From assembly GCF_001680005.1 (NCBI RefSeq), contig NC_033569.1, forward strand, positions 1,302,001-1,366,000: a stretch of 64,000 bases of DNA, given 5' to 3'. The stretch's first letter is position 1; every line of letters begins with the position of its first letter. The notes beneath the pieces were generated by a model. The model was not told the origin of the DNA, ran no database searches, and saw only the letters and a list, made by a program, of their open reading frames with translations. This stretch comes from Plasmodium coatneyi. Its lineage: Eukaryota > Apicomplexa > Aconoidasida > Haemosporida > Plasmodiidae. Both the position numbers and the translations under genes were made by a program. Positions 41,182 to 51,784 of this stretch are shown piece by piece.

Positions 41182-44100
41182 ATGGAGATACCCCCACGCA
41201 GTGTGCAGTTACGTCATGAATTGTTGGCTGGGGGGGAAATGCTACAAGACGACTCGAATAACCAACCTGAAGAGGGTAGTCTCCCCCTCATGAACCAGTG
41301 CAGTGTTGAAAAGGATGCCGCTTCTGTAGAGACGTACCACCTGTGTGAAGCAGCCACGAAGGTGAAAATGACGGAGAAGAAAAATCTTGTGGCCATGCGA
41401 AAGTGGATGCTAAAGGTACGAAAAAGGAGTATACACAAGAACAACAAACTCCTTTGGAAAAAAGAAAAAAAAAACATTCCCATGAAATGGGGCCAAAGGA
41501 AAGTCCTCTACTCCGACCAATGCGACAGCCAAGTGGCACACACTCCTGTGGAAGAACCAAATGACGAAGCATGCCAAACAGGTGGCGACAAAAACGCGTT
41601 TGAATTTTACTTGGCACACCAAACAGGATGGAGCAACCCCTGTGTGTTATACTATATTGGGGAAAGCACTTCCCATTTTGAAAGAGAAGCCACCACGTTG
41701 GTTTTTTCACCTCATGAGTGTGAAGCCCAAGTGAACAAAAACTTAAACAATCGAATTCGTATTGCCTCTGGCATGAAAGGCACTGCTCTGGCGGGGAGGT
41801 GTGTGATGAGGAGGTGCCGCTGGGGGGATAATAGCACATTCTTCATCCTGGCCAAAATATCGACAGGCCAGATGACGCTCTCCCTGTCGGTGCGCATCAT
41901 TTCGCCATTCAAAGTTTTGCACCACCAGGAGCATGATGAGGTGCTTCCCTTTTTTCACTATGAGCCACGCATTACTCGGAGCAGGAGTGGGTCAGGTGAG
42001 AAGCCGTACCAAGGGATGCATCTTGTGAGGGAAAAACAAATTAACAAAACGAGAAAAAGGAGAAAGGAAAAAAAAAAAGAAAAAAAAAGCCATTTTAGCA
42101 TTGGTAATTTGCATTCCTGTAAGGTGTATGTTATTCTTTGCGCTACACACGGTGCAGGCGTGTGCCATCCTCACACCAGGGAGGCATCTTGTCGTGCCCC
42201 GTCGGCCGTGGTAGCAGTGGCAGCCGTGGCAGTGGTTGCAGGGGGGGAGAAGTCCGAAGTGGAACAAGTGGAAGAACCCCAATCACAGCAGGAACGGGAA
42301 GCACAGGAAGGATTCGAAGCGTTGCAAGGGGGGTACCTCCGTACCTTCCCAACCGCCTGTGACATTCCTACTGGCGTTCCCACACCCGTCCCCACGGCGC
42401 AGGTGAACAGGGTGAAGTTCTGCCCGGACAAGCCACAACCAGAGGGAACCCCCTTCCCCGACCATACCGCTGGCAACAATCGCAGCAACCGGCGAGGAAA
42501 AATAAAAGGAAAAAAAACCGTGACACGATATATTGTACAGTTGATCTGTCCATTTTCATCACGGCTTCCAAAGCAAAGTAAAGAAGGAGCTTCCTTGTGT
42601 GTTGAGAGGACAAGCTGCCTCCTTGGAATCCGTGCAGTTAATATATACACACAATCAAATGAAAGAACGATAGACTCGAGAAAAAAAAGTGAACTCCCAT
42701 TTGGTGTGCTACAACTGGTGGATGTTCCCTCCTCATGGGATATTCCTTCTAATCGGTGCGACGCAGAAAGTGGTGACAATGACACAGGTGCAATTTGCAC
42801 GAATTTTACAAGAACCCTTTTTAGTCTACTCAAAAAGAATGATGAAACGGAGGATTATTTCATCTGCCTGAATTTGCTGCTTCACCTATTCGTTTTGAGC
42901 GCTTACGAGACAGGAGTTGTTAGTCGAATCGGTAACACTCTTAGCAGATGCAGGAATAGCTGTCTCAACAGACACAGCATCTGTGTTGTGCTTAGTGACG
43001 AGGGGGACAGGTTAGTGTCCGTGGGTAACGGGCCACGAAAGCGCAAAGAGGAGAAGTATCACCCCCCCAGTCGAAGCATGTCCGGGTACACGACACACCC
43101 AACGTTGTGCCTCATCACGGGGAAGGAAGAAAGGCAGCACAGTTCGGTGAACCCGTTTAGCAATACTAAACAGTGTGATAAAAGTAGACTAACTACCCAC
43201 CGGGACACACCTCTCCCATTCCGCGGGTGTGAAGTCTCCTCCCACTGCACAGCTAAAAATGAAAATAAAGTTACATCGAAGCAACTTCAGTGTGAAAAAA
43301 GATTGTACGACTCAGAGCACCAGATGTGCAAAATGTGGGTCGTCAAAAGGGGTTCGCATTTCTTTTATTTCCCCCGGAGTGGGGGTAGTGCACCGAAAGG
43401 TAGCGAAAGAGGGGGAGATAATGCCTCCACCCAAGTCAACAAAGTAGCAAACGCCAATTGCCTTTCCCGTGGCAGCCACCAAAACGCATACACAGTTAAG
43501 CATTGCCACGGGAACCCACAAAACCGAATGGCAAAAAGGCACCACCACCACCAGCGGCAGCAGAAGAGGTCAACCCAACAAACCAATAGTATTAAGCATA
43601 CCTACAAAAACATGAATGGACAGAGACACGAACATGAAGTAAAGGTATGCGAAGCAGACAACACCACGGGTGACATCCGAGAGAGCTACACAATGGAGTG
43701 TCCCCCCGAAGTTGTTGCCATGCGAATCTGTAAAAAAAAAACACCAAATGGTTGTCACTATAAGAGGAGGGCATTCCAGATGAGGAGACCCAACTGTTCG
43801 TATAACACAAAGTACACAGGTGAACACACTAATGAGGGAACCTCTGTTCCCCTGGAACAGGAAGCGGATCGGATAAGGCACACCAGGGAAGGCCAGAACC
43901 CAGGATGCCTCTCGAAACGGGCCCTTGTTGTAAAAAGAGGTACTAATTACCCCAGGGAAGGAAATAAAAAGAGGAACCCCCCCACTTGGAGCGACCCACA
44001 TGGTAGCCCCCTTGAGGAACATCCTCACAAGAGGAAAAAAAACCTATCACACTTTTGCACACCAAACTGTGAAGACAAAACGGAGGAAAGTTCACTCCTA

Positions 44101-47100
44101 GGAGGGGATTCACCAAACAGGTTCGCACCCACCCATGGTGAGGGAAAGGACCGTGTCGTCAATCAGAGTAATTACGTTAAGGCGGATTATTTGCATAAGG
44201 TTAAGCCGTTCGGTGGAGTATCCATGACGCCTACCCTATTTGGTAATAGCTGCGTGGATAACCCCAACGTCAGTGTGGCATCCCCTGTAGAGGGTAACAT
44301 GGAGGAGGCATCTAAATTAGGGAGAAACACGCCCGCTAGGAAGCCCTGCTTTGACGAGAGTTCCACCGATGAAGATTCACCCGTGGAGGAAAACAAACCA
44401 TGTCGATTAGTGCACTGGATGGGGAACACACCGAAGAGGTACATATGTTCGTCTAACGTGTGGACTCCGAACCGCATGGAGGTGGCTTTATCCGGGGGAG
44501 GAACATCAAACACCAGGGGAGTAGTCGACCGATGCTACAACGCAAGTGACGTAACGGCCGTGTCAGATGTGCGTGAAGGGAATACAATTAGGAGAAAATT
44601 AATAAATTGTAAAAATGTCGATCAGGATAGTTTGTCCCTTTTGGGGGTAGGGGGAAAGAAAAACAAAGTGGTTAACCAGGGGGGGTCCATTTTGAGCGAA
44701 GAACTACCAGAGGAGTGCCTAGACAGTATGCTGCAGGAAAATAAGGACATAACATTTGGGGGAAGTGACAGTCACAGCGATGCCAGCAACGGTAGTGATA
44801 GCCACAGCGGGGTCGGTGCAGTGCATAACAAAGACGAAAATGTAGACCTAGAAGTAGCAGTGATGGAAAGACATAGTAGCATCCTCGTAAACAGGGGAAT
44901 CCGTACGAAGAAGTGCGTGGACTACTCTCTCTACAACACCTACGCCAAGTCTTCCTTCCTGCAGTGCGCCGAACAAGCAGACAACCATTTTATAGGCAAC
45001 TATTTAGACCGATACAATGATGAGAATTTTCAGCACCTAAGACAGAAGGTAAAATTATGTCTGTCTAGAACATTTGCTAACCTAAAAACGACCAGCGAAA
45101 CGTGTGTCCTCCACTTCACCAACCTTATATTCGACCTGTACATAAGTAGATTCAACTCAAAAAACGAAATAATAGAAAGCATAATAAATGACATAGTCAC
45201 AGAGGAAAAGCAATTCTCCGATGTGATGATCCAACTGTTGAAAGAATTCTACCCAAAGGTCTACAGCGACTTTGTTTTCAAAGAACAACTAAAAGGAAAA
45301 TACAACATTTTGTATAAGGAGTTGAAAGATTCTTGTGACCTAATTTATCACTTCATTGCTATTATATGTCTCTTCATTTCGCAAAAGTACTACAATTATA
45401 GACTAATCTCCATCGATCTGATTGCGAAAACTTACTGTAGAAGCCACTTGGAAGGTCTGCGAAAAGTATACTCTCGAAACAATGAACTCATAAAAGATGC
45501 CTCCCCAGATTACTATTCAGCAACACAATATCTGGACTCCACTTTCTCCTCTCATAGCGTTAATAAAAATTTTGCCCTCGAAGTAGAAATATGTATTTTG
45601 AAAAAATTAAATTATGACCTCTCCATTCCTACTCCGTATAGTCTTCTGGACAGTCTTCTAAAGGCAAATGAAAATATCAATTTTTTAAAATTGAAAAATG
45701 ACTATAATGCTACGGAGGGGGAGATTCTTCTTCGCATCGCCAGCATCGATAACATTTTTTTGAAGTACAAATCTTCTACGCTTTCTATGGCCATTTATGA
45801 GATCCTTAATTTCAATATATGTAAAGACAAGATGCAGAAGGAGTTGTTTCACTTTACCAACTTTGGGGAGGACTTCTGCTTCGAACCGGTGGTTCATCCA
45901 GCTGCTGTTAACCAGGCTGAACAGATTAACCAGGTTAACTCCGCCAACCATGCGAACCTTACTACTTCGAAGAGACTCCCTCAGGGGAACACCGAAGCGG
46001 CCGAGAAGAAAAAGAAAAACGAACTCAAACTACTGAAGAGACAGGCCAGGAGCCTCGTCATCGCCGAGGAGGAAGACCGATTCATCACCGCCTCCAATTA
46101 TATTAACCAGAAGACCAACCTCTACCAGTGCGTCAAGCGCACCCTCATTTGCGTCTGTTCCGTCATCAAGAAGAAGGTCCCTAGGTATTACTACGACTCG
46201 GATTTGGACCGAACAGACAGACTCAAGGGGTACATAAGGAACTTCCACAATGGGAAACGCGCCTACCTGGACAGGCTCAGGGCGAAACGGGAAGCAACCA
46301 AGAAAGGAGCACCAATGGGGGAAGCTAAAATGGACCCCTCTAACGGCGATTTTCCAGAGTCTGCAACCACCACAGCAACCACCACGGCAACCACCGCCGC
46401 AACCTCTGCTGCTATAACCGCTGAAAGTGTTTCCCCCCCGAGCAGCAAAAAGAGAAAGCGCGCCGAACTAGCAGGGCACAAAAATTACGACGATGAGCGG
46501 AAAGACCAAGACAAATTCCAAAATGCGAAAAACAAAATAAAAAAAAAAATTAAAAAAAAAATAAAGAAACTGAACGCCCTTAGGTGGGAGGACATCCCCA
46601 TTCAGTACTGCACGCCATATGTGCTACAGGGAAAGGAAATCAAAATTTATATAAAAAAAGACGACGAAGAGGGGGTAGGTCACAATGACAATGGAAGTGG
46701 TAGTGGTGCACAGAATGGAGACACGGGAAGGAAAAACTCCCTAAGTAGCACAAAGGGAGCAAGCAAAAATTACAGTGACACACAGAGGAAGAACAAAAAG
46801 AATTACATCATTGGGACAAGGACGAACTCGACCGATGAGCATCTCGTGTTTTACTACAACTACCTAAGCAAGCTGAGAAGTAGACTCGTCCAAGGGTTAA
46901 GGTACTTTCTCCATCGAATTAAAAGGATTAAAAGTAGACATGTGTGTGTGTCGCTAGTTAACTTGAGTTACCTACTTAACAAGGAGGGGCTGCGAAAGAA
47001 ACGCAAGAAGGAAAAAAAAAAAAAAAACATCCCCCTTTATAAGCAGCTAATTAACGAAATTAAAATTTTTTTTATGTGGCTGTATAAGCTGACCAATATT

Positions 47101-48088
47101 GAAATTCGCCCCCTGATCCGCTTCGCCGACCTGAAGTATATCTCCTGTATCAAGTGCTATGAGAGGAGCTACGCCAGGTACGTGGCCCGGACCCTGGGGG
47201 GGGGAGCAAAGCAGGAAGGGGGAAACGGTGAAGGAGACAAACGGGTCGGGAACAATCACGGTTCGGCCAAACGGGCATCATCCAAACATAGGCGACGCAG
47301 CACCCTCGAGAAGAAGTACGCCCAGGAAGTTTCCCAATTCACAGAGGCGGAAAACAAAAAATTCTACCCCTACTTAAAGCGCAGCAGCTCCATGGCGGAC
47401 CTCACCGGGGGCCACTGCACAGGCAAGATCAACAAAAAGGGAACGTCAAGAAAAAACGGAAAAGAAACAAAAAGTAAATGTTCCCAAAAAGAAGGCGGCC
47501 TCGTTCAGAACAAAACCAATTTTTATGAACAAGCTAGCCAAAATGCACAAAATGAAGAGTACGAAATGGCTAGCTGCAAAAAAAAAAAAAAAAAAAAAAA
47601 AAAATGAGCAGGGCGATGAGGGGGACGACCAAGTAGAGTGCGACGCTGCAAACGAACTGGACATGCAAAACACACTTGACGATTTCCTCCTACGAAAAAA
47701 GGAATACGAATCTTTGGAGAAGGAAAAACCTTTACTAGAAGAACAACTGGAAGGTAACACAGATCAGGTGTTTTCCATGCCCCCTCAGGATAACGCTACC
47801 AAGATTAGTAGCGACTGGATCACCATCAACGACCCCCAGGTGGACGAGTGTGCCAAGGAGTTAATGGAATGCTTCCTCAAGTGGAAAAACAAAAATTATA
47901 TTTCCAAAAACTGGACCTTCAACGAGTACCCCAATTGTAAGGAATACTATTTTTCTCTTGTCTTTGGTGATCTCAAATCGTCGGAAACGATGAAGGGCAT
48001 CATCGAGATGATGCAGATGAAGTATAACCACCTTCTAAATATCTACAAGGAGATCAACGTGCAGACGGACTGCATGGAGTACGACTAA
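41182..48088 (+). CDS. CYC2: Large cyclin (CYC2-like), interrupted at a poly(A) run
   Basis: The frame is open from ATG 41182 to a TGA at 47605-47607 (2141 codons), immediately after 27 consecutive A. The +1 frame continues without break to 48088 with the same style of protein (NEQGDEGDDQVECDAANELD, ending QTDCMEYD). One A fewer would give a single frame of about 2301 codons, so a one-base homopolymer difference (sequence error or real polymorphism) is the simplest explanation. The first ~1200 residues are low complexity. The cyclin fold lies at about residues 1280-1500: HFTNLIFDLYISRF, DLIYHFIAIICLFISQKYYN, SIDLIAKTYC, VEICILKKLNYDLSIPTPYS. This last block is the cyclin-typical L-x-F/Y-x-L-x-x-PTP element. 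Cyclins bind and activate CDK-type kinases. The name rests on synteny with the P. falciparum cyclin-2 locus and the very large size. Confidence 0.8.
47578..47604 (+). repeat. 27-base A tract within the cyclin coding region
   Basis: Uninterrupted A27 coding nine Lys in the upstream frame before a TGA. It is the only point where the cyclin frame is lost; the second frame is open from before the tract (47525) to 48088. Confidence 0.95.
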
Positions 48089-49004
48089 ACATGCGGAGGG
48101 GAGACGTGTCACAATGCAGCTGTTTGCGTGGAAGAGTATATTAGTTGGACGATTCGCCTGGTGAGGAAGCTTCTCCATACCGCTAACCATGGTACTACTT
48201 TTTATCACGTACAAAAGGAAGTTTCCGAATGAGCGCAGGGATGCTTGTGGTGAAGAGAACAGTGCTAACTCGGAGCAGCGGGGTTGTGCTTACCCCGGAT
48301 CGCTTTGCGTTTTGCTTTTTTCTGCCTTCTTTTTTTTTCTTCTTATTCATTTGAAATGTGCCATGCGAGAAATTACTTTCTCCTATTTTTTCTTTTTTTT
48401 TTTTTTTTTATATCTCTATGTTTCCCCATTTGTAGATTCCCATTTAGCGTATGTCCACGAAATGTACAAAGGGGGATCGATCCAGTTGTACCGGCCTTTT
48501 TTTTTTTTTTTTTTTTTTTTCTCTCTCTCACATATTGCATTCAAATTCGCTGCTATTACAATTTATGTAGCAACTTGTAGTGCATCCTACGCACAGCTTC
48601 GTTTCTTTGAATTTCCTTTTTTTGTTCCCTGTTCGTTAAGGAGGAGAGGGTGCCTCGTGCATTTGCGGCGTTTGCTCGGTTAACGGTTGTTTTCTCCTTG
48701 CGAACCCTTCGGTTCACCTTTTGAATGGTCTGTTTTATTTCCCCCCGGGGCCCACTAAAGTCGCAGCGAACTATGCTCGCTGCGCGAGTTGGGACCATTT
48801 TGCGAATTTGCCCGCACGCTCGTGTCAGCAGAGGGAACAAACACGAATAAAAGCATAAAATCCTAAAAGGAGGGATACTCATTGTGGGGAATATATAACT
48901 TCCCCTTTGCGTGCCTACGGGCCAAGTTAGCCCAGATAGCGATGCATATAATCGGTGGAGCTACCGTCCCGATAAGAAATTGATCACTCACCCACAAAGC
49001 AGAC
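48089..49004. other. Intergenic spacer between cyclin and TRF4-like gene
   Basis: 0.9 kb between two plus-strand genes, with T tracts at 48331-48337, 48397-48410 and 48499-48520. Phe-rich open frames across the T tracts are chance. Should hold the promoter of the following gene; no defined site seen. Confidence 0.5.
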
Positions 49005-51605
49005 ATGAGCAAGGGGAAGAGAATCAACAGGGAGGTTATGGGGGGAAAGGGCAAACTCAGCAAGAAAAAAAAATTCGCGAAAAAAATGGACGCTTTGAAG
49101 GGAAAGCTGTACCGTGCTCTGGGGGAGCGTCTGAGCGGTGACGAGGGGGGGAAGAGGCACCCACCGTGGGAGGCGAAGCTCGCCGGGTGGGGTAGCCGTG
49201 GTGGGCATGATCCCCCGACGCAGGCACAGAGGGAGGTGGAGCAAATGAAACAGACGAAGCAGATGAAGCAGAAGAAGCAGAAGAAGCAGAAGCGTGTCCA
49301 CAACGAGGAGGACGAAGAACAGCTGTACGTAAGTGACCCGTATAGAAACGACCCCCGCAGGGGTAAGCGTCACCCTGGCGCAATCAAGCCCAATCGTCAC
49401 AACGATCCACGTCAACAGGAACACAAAGTGAAGCGATTAGACGGGGTGGGCATAGGGAAGAGAAGAGAAAATTCCCACCATACGCAACTAAGGTGGGAAC
49501 AAGGAGAGCATGAAAAGAGCATAATCCATTTCATGAAAAAAAATGGAAATCTCCGTTTCAATAATTACCTGGATGATTTGAGGAGGATCTATTTCTGTGC
49601 AGGACGCACAGCAGACACGTATAGAATGATGATTAAGGAGATGGAAGCTAATATGAGGGCTTTCCTTGGGGTGAAGCAGCAGCACTGCACCAGTGCTCCC
49701 CCTGCACAGTCATTAACATTGTCATCATCGTTAGCAACATCCTCTTGTGCATTCCCAACGGGGACAGACGAAGTAAACGCATTCTCGCAGAGGCAGTATC
49801 TGGTAAGCTCCACCATTGAACTGTTCTACAACCTGGGGAAGGAGGTTATGCACCTAACCCAATTGATGAAGCCCAGAAGGCACGAAATAGCAATCAGACA
49901 AAAGCTCGTAAAAGATGTCCAAATTTTCCTAAGGGGAATATACCCACAAGTATACCTCCTCATTTTTGGATCGTGTAACACAGACCTGGATCTGTACAAC
50001 GCAGATATAGACATATGCATCTATAACAATGTAGAAAATGACAGGGCGAATATACGAAAATTATACAACGAAATGAAAAGGAATAAGCTTTTTCAAAATG
50101 CAACAATCAAACAAATCATAGGAGCAAAAGTGCCAATAATTAAATGCTTCTTTACACAGGTACAAATATCTGTCGACTTCTCCTTCAACCAAGTCAGTGC
50201 CATCGTCAGTACTGTAGAGACGCAGAGCTTTTTAAAAAAAGACCCTCTCCTCAAATATGTTGTAATTTTTTTTAAAATAATTTTGTCAGAATATGACTTG
50301 AATGATGCATTTCAAGGAGGCATTAGTTCTTACAAACTTTTTCTCATCATTGTCAAATTTGTGAAGGAACATTGTTTCGTTTTTTCTGGAAAGAATATCT
50401 ACCTCTATATCGGAGAAGTGGTTCATAAGTTCGTTTCATATTTGTCCTTATTTAGGGACAAGTCGGAGGACAGCATGGCTTCCTTCTTCTCCGCCATATG
50501 CAATTACAACATGCCAGCGGGATCGGTCAGTCAACCTGAGCAGTATGTTCGTCTTGGCGTTACCCCCATGAATGCGACGCTCCAACTGGTGAAGAGAAAA
50601 AGTACCAAAGTTATTAAAAAGCTCTTTAATCATATATTCTGTAAATTAGGCCTAACCAACCAGAGCTTTAACGAGAAGAAGGCAGACCTCTCCTTCGATA
50701 AGTTATTTCAAGTCAGGCAATGCATGAAGGAGGCCCTCTACTCCCTAGCAGATATGCTCATACAACTTGTGAAGAAAAAAGTCCAAAACATCTCCCCGGA
50801 GTACGATGCTGCCATTTTTGCCGATGCTCTCTCCATCGTGGCCTTCTTCCACTTCCTGAGAGAGGAACGGCTCAACCGATTTCTGCGCGACTGCCATGGG
50901 TTCTTCAAACAGAGGGTGGTACCCCTACCGGGTAAGCCGCCACCCGGACAGGTGACCCCAACTGATGATGTCATCGAAATTGTTGATGAGCCAAATGGGG
51001 AAGTCACACAGCAGGAGCAGAAGCAGCAGCAGCAGGACCACCCTCCGGAATGCAAACTGGACGAGGTGAACGCACCGAATGATCAGTTGGGAAACCCCCA
51101 CACGGGGAAGCGGAATCACAGCACTCATTCGGATTACCATCCCCGAGACAAAACAGGTAGTACACTTGACCACCTATTCAATCCCGCAGAGGGGCCACCC
51201 CCCCTCATGAGCTACTTTCAATGCAACACCTTCGATGAGGTCCAAGCCAACGTCAACCGTCTCTACCTATCCATGGGGCAAAAAACAAATAACCAGAATC
51301 GCCTCGTAAAGAAAGTTTGCTCCAAGCTGGTAATTATGAACTCCATGCTGGACTTAAATAAGCTTCTCTCTAACAGGTTTCATTACCACCAAATATTTTT
51401 GCCGTCCTCAGAGGAGAGGAAGTGCAAGGGCTCAGCTGCTTCGCCAGAGGAGGGTGCCCCGCAGGACGAAGCCCACCTGGCTCTGCTGAAAAGGCAGATG
51501 CTGGCCAGCTTGGTCAGGTTTAAAAACTACGACCCCAGTGAGGTCATGGGGTTGGAAATCAAAAGCGAGTTTTTTGTGAACAGCGCAGACACGGTGTTCA
51601 AATGA
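49005..51605 (+). CDS. Non-canonical poly(A) polymerase, TRF4/PAPD5 type nucleotidyltransferase
   Basis: Single exon, 866 codons. A Lys-rich start (MSKGKRINREVMGGKGKLSK) looks nuclear/nucleolar. The nucleotidyltransferase core begins near residue 265: the helical element IRQKLVKDVQIFLRGIYPQV, then FGSCNTDLDLYNADIDICIY (residues ~322-341) with the G-S and the two metal-binding Asp of DID, and the third carboxylate in QVQISVDFSFN (~residue 388). The central domain has the Trf4 family pattern LLKYVVIFFKIILSEYDLND, FQGGISSYKLFLIIVKFVKE, and part of the C-terminal domain is a family-unlike insert (Gln-rich, residues ~665-690). Trf4-type enzymes add short oligo(A) tails to nuclear RNAs for exosome decay as part of TRAMP. 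The residues needed for catalysis are present. It converges with the next gene at 180 bases. Confidence 0.85.
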   Translation: MSKGKRINREVMGGKGKLSKKKKFAKKMDALKGKLYRALGERLSGDEGGKRHPPWEAKLAGWGSRGGHDPPTQAQREVEQMKQTKQMKQKKQKKQKRVHNEEDEEQLYVSDPYRNDPRRGKRHPGAIKPNRHNDPRQQEHKVKRLDGVGIGKRRENSHHTQLRWEQGEHEKSIIHFMKKNGNLRFNNYLDDLRRIYFCAGRTADTYRMMIKEMEANMRAFLGVKQQHCTSAPPAQSLTLSSSLATSSCAFPTGTDEVNAFSQRQYLVSSTIELFYNLGKEVMHLTQLMKPRRHEIAIRQKLVKDVQIFLRGIYPQVYLLIFGSCNTDLDLYNADIDICIYNNVENDRANIRKLYNEMKRNKLFQNATIKQIIGAKVPIIKCFFTQVQISVDFSFNQVSAIVSTVETQSFLKKDPLLKYVVIFFKIILSEYDLNDAFQGGISSYKLFLIIVKFVKEHCFVFSGKNIYLYIGEVVHKFVSYLSLFRDKSEDSMASFFSAICNYNMPAGSVSQPEQYVRLGVTPMNATLQLVKRKSTKVIKKLFNHIFCKLGLTNQSFNEKKADLSFDKLFQVRQCMKEALYSLADMLIQLVKKKVQNISPEYDAAIFADALSIVAFFHFLREERLNRFLRDCHGFFKQRVVPLPGKPPPGQVTPTDDVIEIVDEPNGEVTQQEQKQQQQDHPPECKLDEVNAPNDQLGNPHTGKRNHSTHSDYHPRDKTGSTLDHLFNPAEGPPPLMSYFQCNTFDEVQANVNRLYLSMGQKTNNQNRLVKKVCSKLVIMNSMLDLNKLLSNRFHYHQIFLPSSEERKCKGSAASPEEGAPQDEAHLALLKRQMLASLVRFKNYDPSEVMGLEIKSEFFVNSADTVFK

Positions 51606-51784
51606 AGCGTCGCGCGGAAAACACAACCCCTTCTTCGAAAGGACATTTGATCGTGTTCTGTTCCTTGCGTATGCCACTTTTTTTTTTTTTTTTTTTTTTT
51701 TCGTAAACCTTCTCCTACTTATGGTAGAGTAGCATATGGCACCCATCTGGCCATTCCAATTTGTTTCTTCTAACAAAAGAGGCT

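Noticed and set aside
41182..44900. Possibility that the first 1200 codons of the cyclin are a separate gene or read-through of introns
   Set aside because: The frame is open without a stop over 6.4 kb and similar giant N-termini are known for this cyclin in the genus. A shorter true start inside cannot be excluded, but nothing in the sequence marks one.
48189..48683. 164-codon Phe-rich open frame downstream of the cyclin
   Set aside because: Its content comes from T homopolymers; the apparent membrane segments are poly-Phe.
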